Shown here: positions 1-6,426 of the stretch, piece by piece
Layout: the number at the start of each line of letters is the position of its first letter
Numbering within the stretch: the first letter of the stretch is position 1
Assembly: GCA_964247295.1 (NCBI GenBank)
Contig: CAXTTV010000241.1
Location: forward strand, 1 to 6,504
Source: CAXTTV01 sp964247295
GTDB taxonomy: Bacteria > Chloroflexota > Ktedonobacteria > Ktedonobacterales > Ktedonobacteraceae
Length of the DNA stretch: 6,504 bases
Direction of reading: 5' to 3'
Program-made: the position numbers and the translations under genes
The notes under the pieces: model-generated
What the model saw: the letters and a program-made list of their open reading frames with translations, nothing else
What the model was told of the DNA's origin: nothing
The model's database searches: none

Positions 1-67
1 TCTGATGGGAGATCGCGGTTCTTGTCGGTCTCAGCAAAATCCAGTTCACAGATTCGGACGTAGGTTG
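1..67 (+). other. tail of an unidentified upstream unit
   Basis: This short stretch lies between the window edge and a strong plus-strand terminator, so it is probably the 3' end of an upstream plus-strand transcript. One frame is open from the edge to a TAG at 61-63, five bases before the terminator stem, which would suit the last 20 codons of a gene. Another frame stays open to a TGA at 80-82, inside the hairpin. Neither gives a recognisable protein. A weak stem can form between 9-14 and 27-32 (GAGATC with GGTCTC, one G:T pair). The sequence is too short to tell a coding end from an RNA end. Confidence 0.3.
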
Positions 68-95
68 AAAACCCACTTATGAGAGTGGGTTTTTT
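68..95 (+). terminator. strong intrinsic terminator
   Basis: AAAACCCACT (68-77) pairs perfectly with AGTGGGTTTT (84-93) around a six-base loop, and the T run continues to 95. The 10-bp stem, GC-rich core and trailing T tract are the textbook form of a Rho-independent terminator on the plus strand. It would end whatever is transcribed through 1-67. It lies only nine bases before the ribosome binding site of the next gene, so it could also act as a partial terminator or attenuator in that gene's leader. Confidence 0.8.
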
Positions 96-104
96 GGCGT
101 GAAG

Positions 105-109
105 AAAGG
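105..109 (+). promoter_or_regulatory. ribosome binding site deciding the amidohydrolase start
   Basis: AAAGG lies seven bases before the ATG at 117, a good Shine-Dalgarno distance. The longer in-frame alternative, GTG at 99, comes straight after the terminator T tract and has no purine-rich site before it. This favours ATG 117. Confidence 0.6.
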
Positions 110-116
110 CCTTCCA

Positions 117-968
117 ATGCCTATAGACTTTCATACTCATATATTTCCACCAGAGATAGCCGCGCGCCGAGACTTTTTTTGTGAGCGAGATCCCTGGTTC
201 TGTGAGCTCTACACAAATCCCAAAGCACGCCTGGCTACCGCTGATGACCTGATTGCTGAGATGGACCTCTCAGGTGTGACAGCCTCGGTTACTTTCTCCT
301 TTGGCTGGACCGATCCCGGCCTGATCGAAGAGTGTAACAGTTACGTAATTGATGCGCTACAGCGGTACCCTGGCCGTTTATATGGAATGGCGGTTCTACA
401 ACCGCTGGCGGAAAATAGAGCGGTTGTAGAATTGGATCGCTGTGCCCGTAGTGGCATGATTGGTCTGGGTGAGCTCATGCCCCACGGCCAGGGATACCGC
501 CTGAGCGATCATACTTTGCTCTCTCCGATTATGGAGGTGGTAGAGCATCATCAATTGCTGGTACTTTCCCATTGCAGCGAGCCTATTGGTCACCTCTATC
601 CTGGTAAAGGTGATGTCTCTTTGCCAGATATTGTAGCCTTTCTAACTGCTTTCCCCGAAACTCGCTTTATTGCCGCTCATTGGGGTGGAGGATTACCTTT
701 TTACTCTTTAATGCCAGAGATTCAGCGTCTCATGAAAAATGTGTGGTATGATACTGCGGCAACCATTTATTTATATCAGCAGCAGATTCTGCCAATTGTG
801 GCACAGTTGGTTGGCGCTGAGCGCATCCTTTTTGCCAGCGATTATGGCTTGTTAGGCCAATCCAGAATTATTGAGCATATTTGTACCGCTGGATTGGATC
901 AGGCTGAAATGCAACTGGTTTTGGATGGGAACGCCAGGTCTCTACTGGGAATAAGATCGGATCTTTAG
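117..968 (+). CDS. amidohydrolase_2-family metal-dependent hydrolase
   Basis: This is a 283-residue cytoplasmic TIM-barrel hydrolase of the amidohydrolase_2 type, whose members hydrolyse or decarboxylate small carboxylic or cyclic substrates using a bound metal. The sequence shows the N-terminal metal motif F-H-T-H (His6, His8), a G-L-G-E-L segment (Glu119), L-S-H-C-S (His152), A-A-H-W-G-G-G (His188), the catalytic Asp in F-A-S-D-Y-G (Asp242), and the C-terminal G-N-A-R-S-L-L-G signature (about 271-278). The set is complete and correctly spaced, so the enzyme looks active. The length is normal for the family. No signal peptide or membrane segment is visible. Start ATG 117 is chosen over GTG 99 because it has AAAGG seven bases upstream and because the protein then begins just before the first strand (M-P-I-D-F-H-T-H). 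The next gene follows closely on the same strand, suggesting cotranscription. No promoter is visible after the upstream terminator. The substrate cannot be told from sequence; relatives include ACMSD-like decarboxylases and lactone hydrolases. Confidence 0.9.
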   Translation: MPIDFHTHIFPPEIAARRDFFCERDPWFCELYTNPKARLATADDLIAEMDLSGVTASVTFSFGWTDPGLIEECNSYVIDALQRYPGRLYGMAVLQPLAENRAVVELDRCARSGMIGLGELMPHGQGYRLSDHTLLSPIMEVVEHHQLLVLSHCSEPIGHLYPGKGDVSLPDIVAFLTAFPETRFIAAHWGGGLPFYSLMPEIQRLMKNVWYDTAATIYLYQQQILPIVAQLVGAERILFASDYGLLGQSRIIEHICTAGLDQAEMQLVLDGNARSLLGIRSDL

Positions 969-999
969 GGTGCTGGCCGATAGCACAAGAGAACAAAGT

Positions 1000-1938
1000 A
1001 TGCGTGTAACCTCTCTGGGCAGTGGTAGTAGCGGTAACTCTCTTTTAGTAGAGGCCGGTCCACAACGCCGTACAAAAATATTGATAGATGCAGGCCTGAG
1101 CGGCAAACAATTAGCGCTTCGCCTTGAAGGTGCAGGCGTCTCTCCTCAGGATGTTGCTGCAGTTCTGGTAACCCACGAGCACAGTGATCATATTCTCGCT
1201 CTACCAACGCTGGTAAAACGTTATTCAACGCGCCTACTCTCCTTTAATGGCACGTTGGAGGCTCTGGAACATAGTTTCCGAACGGGAGTCACCTTGAGCG
1301 ATTCAGGTAAAGCTGTTTTGCTCAAGGAGTCAGCAATTTATCAGGATAGCCAGGTCGCAGAGATGGTGATTGAGGAGCAGCAGGGGACCTCGCTATTTCC
1401 GGCTATTGAACTGGAGCCTGGAAAGGCTCAGCGTATAAGAGATATTGAGGTGCAGGCCTTTGCGACCTCTCACGATGCGATCGATCCTTGTGGCTACCTT
1501 TTGAATGCCGGCGGATGTAGAGTCTGTCTGGTCACCGATAGTGGTCAGATAACATCGGAGATGCTTGAGTTCATCGGGCAGGCCGATCTCTTGATCCTTG
1601 AGTCCAACCATGAGCGTGAACGGCTTGTGCGTGGCCCCTATACACATCAGCTTAAGCAGCGCATCCTCAGCCCTACCGGGCACCTCTCCAACGAGCAAGC
1701 GGCGAACGTAGTTCTCCAGACCTGGAGAACCAGTAGTGTACGCTGGCTCTGGCTGGCCCACCTCAGCCGCACTAATAACACTCCTCAATTGGCCCTGAAT
1801 AGTATGCGTGAGCGTCTGCTGGCCGCCAGAGCGGACCTTTCACTGGTGCATATCACCGCCTTGCCTCCTGGTCCCGGCCCCGTCTGGGACTCAACCCGGC
1901 TCTGGGAAGCTGGTTCTCTCTGGGAGATGTCTTCCTAG
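1000..1938 (+). CDS. MBL-fold metallo-hydrolase, YycJ/WalJ-like
   Basis: This is a 312-residue metallo-beta-lactamase-fold hydrolase, most like the YycJ/WalJ (VicX) family, whose studied members are linked to DNA exonuclease activity and to the WalRK operon in Firmicutes. The opening V-T-S-L-G-S-G-S-S-G-N-S is typical. Metal motifs follow in order: T-H-E-H-S-D-H (His59, His61, Asp63, His64), T-S-H-D-A (His158), V-T-D-S-G (Asp180) and A-H-L-S-R-T-N-N (His254). The family-specific E-S-N-H-E (His204) and G-H-L-S-N (His228) are also present. The length exceeds the roughly 260 residues usual for YycJ; the extra sequence lies between about residues 90 and 145 and in a Pro/Trp-containing tail from about 287. 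ATG 1000 is preferred because AGAG (988-991) sits eight bases upstream and the conserved N terminus begins there. An in-frame GTG at 970, one base after the previous stop, would add ten residues of no family likeness. It is probably cotranscribed with the amidohydrolase. No walK or walR is nearby, so a role in that pathway is not supported. Nucleic acid is a possible substrate, but this is inference. Confidence 0.9.
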   Translation: MRVTSLGSGSSGNSLLVEAGPQRRTKILIDAGLSGKQLALRLEGAGVSPQDVAAVLVTHEHSDHILALPTLVKRYSTRLLSFNGTLEALEHSFRTGVTLSDSGKAVLLKESAIYQDSQVAEMVIEEQQGTSLFPAIELEPGKAQRIRDIEVQAFATSHDAIDPCGYLLNAGGCRVCLVTDSGQITSEMLEFIGQADLLILESNHERERLVRGPYTHQLKQRILSPTGHLSNEQAANVVLQTWRTSSVRWLWLAHLSRTNNTPQLALNSMRERLLAARADLSLVHITALPPGPGPVWDSTRLWEAGSLWEMSS

Positions 1939-2004
1939 TTCAGATCTGGTGGTAATCCAGGAAGCCAGGCGTTGACCAGTTTCTAAAAAAGACATGATAG
2001 TCTC

Positions 2005-2035
2005 TTGACCTGGAGCGCTCCAGGTAGTGCATACT
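2005..2035 (+). promoter_or_regulatory. candidate promoter with over-long spacer and internal dyad
   Basis: TTGACC (2005-2010) matches five of six bases of the sigma-70 -35 box. CATACT (2030-2035), preceded by TG, is a fair -10 box. The spacer is 19 bases, longer than the usual 17, and is largely filled by a perfect palindrome that starts within the -35 box. This is the layout of promoters activated by MerR-family regulators, for example the SoxR site at soxS. No MerR-type gene is in the window, so the regulator is unknown. Transcription would start near 2042 and run into the small ORF. The promoter is inferred from pattern only. Confidence 0.4.
2008..2025. repeat. perfect 18-bp palindrome, likely operator
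   Basis: ACCTGGAGCGCTCCAGGT reads the same on both strands with no spacer or mismatch. The outer bases 2007 and 2026 do not pair. There is no T tract on either side, so it is not an intrinsic terminator. A binding site for a dimeric regulator is the simplest reading, given its place between the -35 and -10 boxes of a candidate promoter. Confidence 0.55.
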
Positions 2036-2064
2036 GCTTTCGTGGGGAATAAGACAGAGATAAA

Positions 2065-2082
2065 AACAGTGCTTCCACTGTT
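2065..2082 (+). other. small perfect hairpin in a possible leader
   Basis: AACAGTG (2065-2071) pairs perfectly with CACTGTT (2076-2082) around the four-base loop CTTC. If the upstream promoter is real, this hairpin sits in the 5' leader about 25 bases after the expected transcription start and 17 bases before ATG 2099. No T tract follows, so it is not a terminator. It may stabilise the RNA or affect translation, or be chance. Confidence 0.3.
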
Positions 2083-2098
2083 GAGTAGCAATTTTCTG

Positions 2099-2269
2099 AT
2101 GGCGAACCAGCCACATGACACTCCCTATCTCAATGAGACTGAGCACTTCACCGGTAGCATTGTTCAGGAAAGCACCGAATCCGGCATCAGGTATCCTATA
2201 CTTCATCCTCCAATGATCTGGAAGACGCTCCATATGTGGCTTCAGGAGCAGATTTCTTCACATAGGTGA
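2099..2269 (+). CDS. doubtful small hypothetical protein
   Basis: I do not recognise this 56-residue ORF. The N-terminal half is polar and rich in Thr, Glu and Ser. The C-terminal half (about residues 29-56) has a Pro-containing stretch followed by a likely amphipathic helix with two Trp. It has no signal peptide, membrane segment or metal motif. The ATG at 2099 has no good ribosome binding site: the nearest GAG is 13 bases away. An in-frame GTG at 2042 would give 75 residues and would lie almost exactly at the start site predicted from the candidate promoter, which would suit a leaderless mRNA. A longer frame begins inside the promoter at 2027. A minus-strand frame overlaps it, so coding status is open. 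Support comes only from the promoter position and from unremarkable codon use. Confidence 0.25.
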   Translation: MANQPHDTPYLNETEHFTGSIVQESTESGIRYPILHPPMIWKTLHMWLQEQISSHR

Positions 2270-2311
2270 TGAGAAATAATGCGTACGAAGCTAGAGATCC
2301 TGGCCGGGTAA

Positions 2312-2330
2312 GCCCCTGTTAAACAGGGGC
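2312..2330. terminator. hairpin between convergent units, weak terminator
   Basis: GCCCCTGT (2312-2319) pairs with ACAGGGGC (2323-2330) around TAA, giving a GC-rich 8-bp stem. It overlaps the last codons and stop of the minus-strand gene, whose TAA is at 2321-2319. Neither strand has a proper T tract after it (CTTACTATCC on plus, TTACCCGG on minus). It is well placed to separate the convergent transcripts but is not a classical Rho-independent terminator. Confidence 0.35.
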
Positions 2331-5300
2331 CTTACTATCCTGTACTAACGCTCTGCGAGCGCGATGCATGTACTGTTTTGCCTTTAAAGATTCAAAGAAG
2401 CCGAGCGCCTGCTCAAATTGATAGTGCGCGCAGCCGATATCGCTTGTCCTTTTCTTTTGATCTTCTTTATTTTGTATATCGGCCTGACGCCGATAGAGAA
2501 GACCAAGGCAGTAGCGAGACTGTCCCTGCTCCCATGGGAGATCCAGATCGGCGCTCAACTCCAGAGCTTGTTGAAAGTATCGCATGGCCCCTTCCCAATG
2601 TTCTTGCTCCATCTCTAAACGACCACAGGCCCTGAGTGCAATCGCGTTTGCGTGCCTGCTTCCTGAGCCATTGGCCAGCGAAAGAGCTCGTTCAATTATC
2701 GTCTGTTGTTGTTCTACTGGCGATCCAGTCATAACCTCTAGTTCGGCCAGCGTGGCGATCCGTAGAGGGTGTGGGAAGGGCTCGCTCTGCTGGACGATAA
2801 AGCGATGCTCCTCAGTTGTTTTAATCCAATCCTCGCTGGCCAGATCAAGTAGATATGCTCGTGAGGCCACCTCCTCCGGGCTAAGATTTGGGACCTGGTC
2901 AATCAACCGCTTATACTGACGGGTGTATTCTTCAGCCTGCTCTGGCTGTCCGGTTCGATAGCTAATAATTGCCAGAACGTTATAGGCGTTTAGCTTCCAT
3001 AGCTCGTTTTGTTGATATTGCTCTGTGAGTTGGAGAATGTTGTAAGCCACTTCAGCGGCATCCTTCCAGCGATCCCAGTAGTACCAGGCGTCCATCCGTC
3101 CCTCCATACTATCCAGTAGCATCGAGGGACTCTCCATTGTTTGCGCGATGCTCCAGGCCTTGCCGAACCAGTGAACAGCCGCGCCATAATCGCTCAGGCC
3201 CGTATAGACGCGTCCCAGAGTGATATAGAGATCATGGCGCTCATAGCGGCTCTCTATCTGATCTTCCATCTGAAGCCGTCGCATCTGCGTGTCGAGCGAC
3301 TCCTTAAAGCGATGCTGTTTGCGATAGATATATCCCAGGGCATCCAGGGTAAGCCAGAGCACAAGCGGGTGCTTCTCTTTTTCCGCGATCTCCAGGGCTT
3401 CATGCTGACTTTGGAGAGCCTGCTCATTAAGTTCCGTGCGCTCCTGATAGACGGATTTAGAGCGGAGCAGGTACCAGAGTGCCTGGTAGGTAAGAAAAGC
3501 TGCCTGGTAGACTCCAGAAGGGTATCGTTCTAACAGGCGCAACCCCTCATCGATATACCAGCGCACCTCTTGAATATCTGGTGGCCTCTCAAACCAACCA
3601 GACCAGCGAGTACCCAGTTCTGCTAGCCGATCATAGCGACAGGTGAGATTATTTACTGTTTCTGATGTAAGAGTGTCATCTGCCGCATTACTTAAAATCA
3701 TCAGTGCCTGCCGGTACTCTTGCCAGGCCTCATCAGCATTGGCGCGTTGCATGTAGGCGTCCCCAAGCTTCTCATGCATACTTGAGAGAGCCTGAGTATC
3801 TGTCTCGCCGGCAAGCAAGTCTAGAGCCTCACTGTAGGCCTGGATCGCGCGGATTGTATAGTAGCTATGGAGCGCCTGATCACCAGCCTTTGTTTGATAC
3901 AGGATCGCCCTGCGCCGTAGTTCTGCGCGTGTCAGCACAACCGGTTTTTCCTGGCGGCTCCCACGGATCGTTTTGGTGACATTATTTGAGAGCAGGCTGG
4001 ATGACCAGGTGGCATACGCCCGTTGATAATGATAAGCCAGAAGCTCAACAAAATTCTCTGGTCGATTGGCTGCCGTTACCTTCTCAAGCCAGATTGCCAG
4101 CCGAGCGTGCTCGGTTGAGCGGCGGTTGCGTGGAATATTATTGTAGACCACATCGCGGATCAGCACATGTTTGAAATTAAAGATGCGATCATTCTCAATT
4201 GGGCTGCGACCCTTACGATCCGTCTCAGCAATGAAATCGCGTTCAATCAAGGACTCCAGTGCCTGTAAAATCTCTGCCTCTGAGAGGTTCGAGGCCAGTT
4301 CCATCAGGGCTGAGAGCCAGAAGGAGCGGCTAATGATGGCCGCATGCTGAAGCACATTTTTCTCGCCCTTATTGAGCAGATCGATGCGGGCTGCCAGCAC
4401 CCCTTGGATTGTATCGGGAACGCGTGGCAGAGGAAACGCATAGTGCTGATCGATCAGCACATCATTTGTGGGATGGCTGGCCGGGTTAGCGAGGTCACTA
4501 AATACCGTCTCGGTCTGCGTCCCGATGTACCAGCATCCATCCTTGAAGACCAGGACCCCCTGATCAATCAACATCCGGACAATCTCTTCAACAAAAAAAG
4601 GATTGCCTTCGGCCCGGCTGAGAATCGTCTGACGTAGCGCTCCAGGAAGATCACTTGTATGGATCAGCTCATCCACCAGTTCGCTACTCTCTTGCGGTGA
4701 AAGTGCCTCCAGCGCGATGGTGGTAAAGTTGCGTTGACCACCCCCCCACTCGCGGCGGCGCTCAAAAAAGTCTGGTCGTGCCGGACAAATAAACAGCATT
4801 GGTATATCGCTGACGCGGTTGGTCAGGTACTCCAGTAGATCTATGAGAGCCTCATCGGCCCACTGGAGATCGTCGATAATCATAATCAGGGGCTGTTTCT
4901 GAGCTAGTGCCTCTAGCAGAATGCGCCAGGCACGTTGGAGCGCGACTTTGGGACCGCTCTGCTCCTTGTTTTTATTATGGAGGCTGCGTTGATGCTCCCG
5001 ATCGATCCGCTCATCATCAAATTCCTCGTCGATCTCGCTCTCCAGACCCTCACCAACGCTTCGGGCGATCGCTCCCGCGATTTGTAGAGGGTCTTCCATA
5101 CTTCTGGCTTCGGCCAGCGTTTTCTCCACGAAACGCAGAAAACTTTGAACGTTATCCTTATTAGAGTCCTTCGCATGGATGAGAGTACGAATAATCTCGA
5201 CCAGGGGCCAGTAGGTGATGCTATCCCCATACGGTGGGCAGCGTCCTTGCAGCACTCTGGGTAGGAGCGGCGGCTTATTCGCGGAGGCGCTTTTGGCCGA

Positions 5301-6305
5301 CTCAATCTCACGAGAGATAAATTCGCGAACCAGACGGGATTTCCCAATTCCTGGGCTTCCCAGCAGCGTGACCAGGTGAGGTCGATGCTCCGACTGAACT
5401 CGGGCGTATGTGGCATGGAGCAGCGCCAGCTCATGGCGGCGACCCACCAGGGGAGCGCTCAGTCCTTCAATGCCACGTGGATGCTGAATGATAATTGGCT
5501 CGTCCAGATGCCGGTTAAGGGCTACCCATGCATGCAATGGTTCAGCCTTGCCTTTAAGATTAAGGGGAGCGATCGCCCGGAAATCAAAGACATCGCGGGT
5601 CGTAAGATATGTGCGCTCTCCAACGAGAATGGTATCGGGGGCCGCCGCTTGCTGAAGTCGGGCCGCAACATTTACAGCATCACCAGTAATCAGAAAGTCA
5701 AGACGTTCAGAACCGCCAGGGGCCGCCGCGACCTCACCCGTATTGATCCCGATGCGCATCTGCAAACGGTTGGCATCGGGATCAATAGCTTGGCGCTCCA
5801 TATTAAAGTTTGAGAGGGCCTCTTGCATATCCAGGGCCGCGCGGATCGCCCGATCGGGATCATCCTCATGCGTGATGGGAGCGCCAAATACCGCCATTAC
5901 CGCATCACCAATATATTTTTCGACCGTTCCCCCGTGTTTGCGGATCTGCTCAGTCATCAAATTAAAGTAGCCGGCCAGAATAGCGCGCATATCTTCAGGG
6001 TCCAGCCGGGCTGCCAGCGGTGTTGAACCTGTGATATCGGCAAACATAATCGTTACAATCCTCCGCTCTTCTGGCATTACGAGTGGCGAATTTATTGTTG
6101 GCGCAAGAGAGGTTGGTGCGGGTACATGTTCAACTACCGTCCCCTGAATTGTAGCGTCTTGAAGAGAATAGCCACACTCCATACAGAATTTCGCGAAGGG
6201 AAGGTTAACCGTGCCACAATTGGGGCAGATGAAGAAACGAGTACCGCATTCAAAACAGAATTTGGCATTCGGCGGATTTTCGGTCTGGCACTGTGGGCAA
6301 CGCAT
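2319..6305 (-). CDS. zinc-ribbon / class III cyclase / AAA ATPase / TPR signalling protein
   Basis: This 1328-residue cytoplasmic protein combines four modules. Residues 1-46 hold two zinc ribbons with identical spacing (Cys3, 6, 17, 20 and Cys27, 30, 41, 44). Residues 80-262 form a class III adenylate/guanylate cyclase domain with metal aspartates Asp90 (F-A-D-I-T-G-S-T) and Asp134 (Y-I-G-D), Lys130, and transition-state Asn212 and Arg216. Leu205 occupies the position where adenylate cyclases carry Asp or Thr. Residues 286-740 are a STAND/AAA_16-like ATPase with Walker A G-S-P-G-I-G-K-S (316-323), Walker B I-I-D-D-L-Q-W-A-D (476-484), C-P-A-R-P (507-511) and G-N-P-F-F-V-E-E (567-574). Residues 799-1318 hold TPR-like helical repeats, clearest near 840-872, 985-1056, 1105-1135 and 1219-1306. 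No HTH or other output domain follows. ATG 6305 has AGGA five bases upstream (plus positions 6311-6314), and the zinc ribbon starts at once, which fixes the start. It is transcribed alone, convergent with the plus-strand genes. By family logic, TPR ligand binding and ATP turnover would control cyclase output, but this is inference and the signal is unknown. Confidence 0.92.
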   Translation of the reverse strand: MRCPQCQTENPPNAKFCFECGTRFFICPNCGTVNLPFAKFCMECGYSLQDATIQGTVVEHVPAPTSLAPTINSPLVMPEERRIVTIMFADITGSTPLAARLDPEDMRAILAGYFNLMTEQIRKHGGTVEKYIGDAVMAVFGAPITHEDDPDRAIRAALDMQEALSNFNMERQAIDPDANRLQMRIGINTGEVAAAPGGSERLDFLITGDAVNVAARLQQAAAPDTILVGERTYLTTRDVFDFRAIAPLNLKGKAEPLHAWVALNRHLDEPIIIQHPRGIEGLSAPLVGRRHELALLHATYARVQSEHRPHLVTLLGSPGIGKSRLVREFISREIESAKSASANKPPLLPRVLQGRCPPYGDSITYWPLVEIIRTLIHAKDSNKDNVQSFLRFVEKTLAEARSMEDPLQIAGAIARSVGEGLESEIDEEFDDERIDREHQRSLHNKNKEQSGPKVALQRAWRILLEALAQKQPLIMIIDDLQWADEALIDLLEYLTNRVSDIPMLFICPARPDFFERRREWGGGQRNFTTIALEALSPQESSELVDELIHTSDLPGALRQTILSRAEGNPFFVEEIVRMLIDQGVLVFKDGCWYIGTQTETVFSDLANPASHPTNDVLIDQHYAFPLPRVPDTIQGVLAARIDLLNKGEKNVLQHAAIISRSFWLSALMELASNLSEAEILQALESLIERDFIAETDRKGRSPIENDRIFNFKHVLIRDVVYNNIPRNRRSTEHARLAIWLEKVTAANRPENFVELLAYHYQRAYATWSSSLLSNNVTKTIRGSRQEKPVVLTRAELRRRAILYQTKAGDQALHSYYTIRAIQAYSEALDLLAGETDTQALSSMHEKLGDAYMQRANADEAWQEYRQALMILSNAADDTLTSETVNNLTCRYDRLAELGTRWSGWFERPPDIQEVRWYIDEGLRLLERYPSGVYQAAFLTYQALWYLLRSKSVYQERTELNEQALQSQHEALEIAEKEKHPLVLWLTLDALGYIYRKQHRFKESLDTQMRRLQMEDQIESRYERHDLYITLGRVYTGLSDYGAAVHWFGKAWSIAQTMESPSMLLDSMEGRMDAWYYWDRWKDAAEVAYNILQLTEQYQQNELWKLNAYNVLAIISYRTGQPEQAEEYTRQYKRLIDQVPNLSPEEVASRAYLLDLASEDWIKTTEEHRFIVQQSEPFPHPLRIATLAELEVMTGSPVEQQQTIIERALSLANGSGSRHANAIALRACGRLEMEQEHWEGAMRYFQQALELSADLDLPWEQGQSRYCLGLLYRRQADIQNKEDQKKRTSDIGCAHYQFEQALGFFESLKAKQYMHRARRALVQDSKAPV

Positions 6306-6426
6306 TTTTATCCTATTCCTGGTTAGACTTGCTGTTCCAGTTTGTTAGTATCAGAGTAGAGATTACGTATTATTAAAAGAGCGGAGTCGAAGAGTAGGAA
6401 GGCATATGATGCCCTTACCTTTTAAG

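Larger units (their letters stand above)
1939..2318. other. 380-bp region between convergent units, no confident gene
   Basis: No convincing terminator follows the MBL gene. The region holds two TTGACC hexamers (1972-1977 and 2005-2010), a perfect palindrome (2008-2025), a perfect small hairpin (2065-2082), a doubtful small plus-strand ORF, and the hairpin that reaches into the end of the convergent gene. The first TTGACC has GATAGT 18 bases downstream (1996-2001), a weak second promoter candidate. Overlapping minus-strand open frames reach 97 codons but lack ribosome binding sites and any recognisable motif. Confidence 0.5.

Noticed and set aside
4..40. T-box-like sequence at the left edge
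   Set aside because: It only loosely resembles the T-box core, the terminator arms do not compete with it, and the downstream gene is not an amino-acid-related gene.
99..116. GTG 99 as the amidohydrolase start
   Set aside because: It lies right after the terminator T tract with no ribosome binding site, and the six added residues match nothing in the family; ATG 117 has AAAGG at the right distance.
396..593. minus-strand open frame inside the amidohydrolase gene
   Set aside because: It is opposite a gene with complete catalytic motifs and shows no motif or ribosome binding site of its own.
970..999. GTG 970 as the MBL gene start
   Set aside because: It would abut the previous stop, but the ten added residues are not family-like and the conserved N terminus starts at ATG 1000, which has its own weak purine site.
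1940..2233. 97-codon minus-strand open frame in the intergenic region
   Set aside because: There is no ribosome binding site before its ATG and no recognisable motif, and it runs against the candidate promoter and small plus-strand frame. It cannot be excluded, but support is too thin.
3141..3533. 130-codon plus-strand open frame opposite the TPR region
   Set aside because: It is an antisense shadow of the large gene, whose protein sequence is clearly real over the same span.
4913..5434. 173-codon minus-strand open frame in a second frame of the ATPase region
   Set aside because: The overlapping main frame carries the Walker motifs; this frame gives an Arg/Ser/Trp-rich translation with no domain.
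5376..5813. 145-codon plus-strand open frame opposite the cyclase domain
   Set aside because: It is antisense to conserved cyclase motifs and has no family-like sequence.
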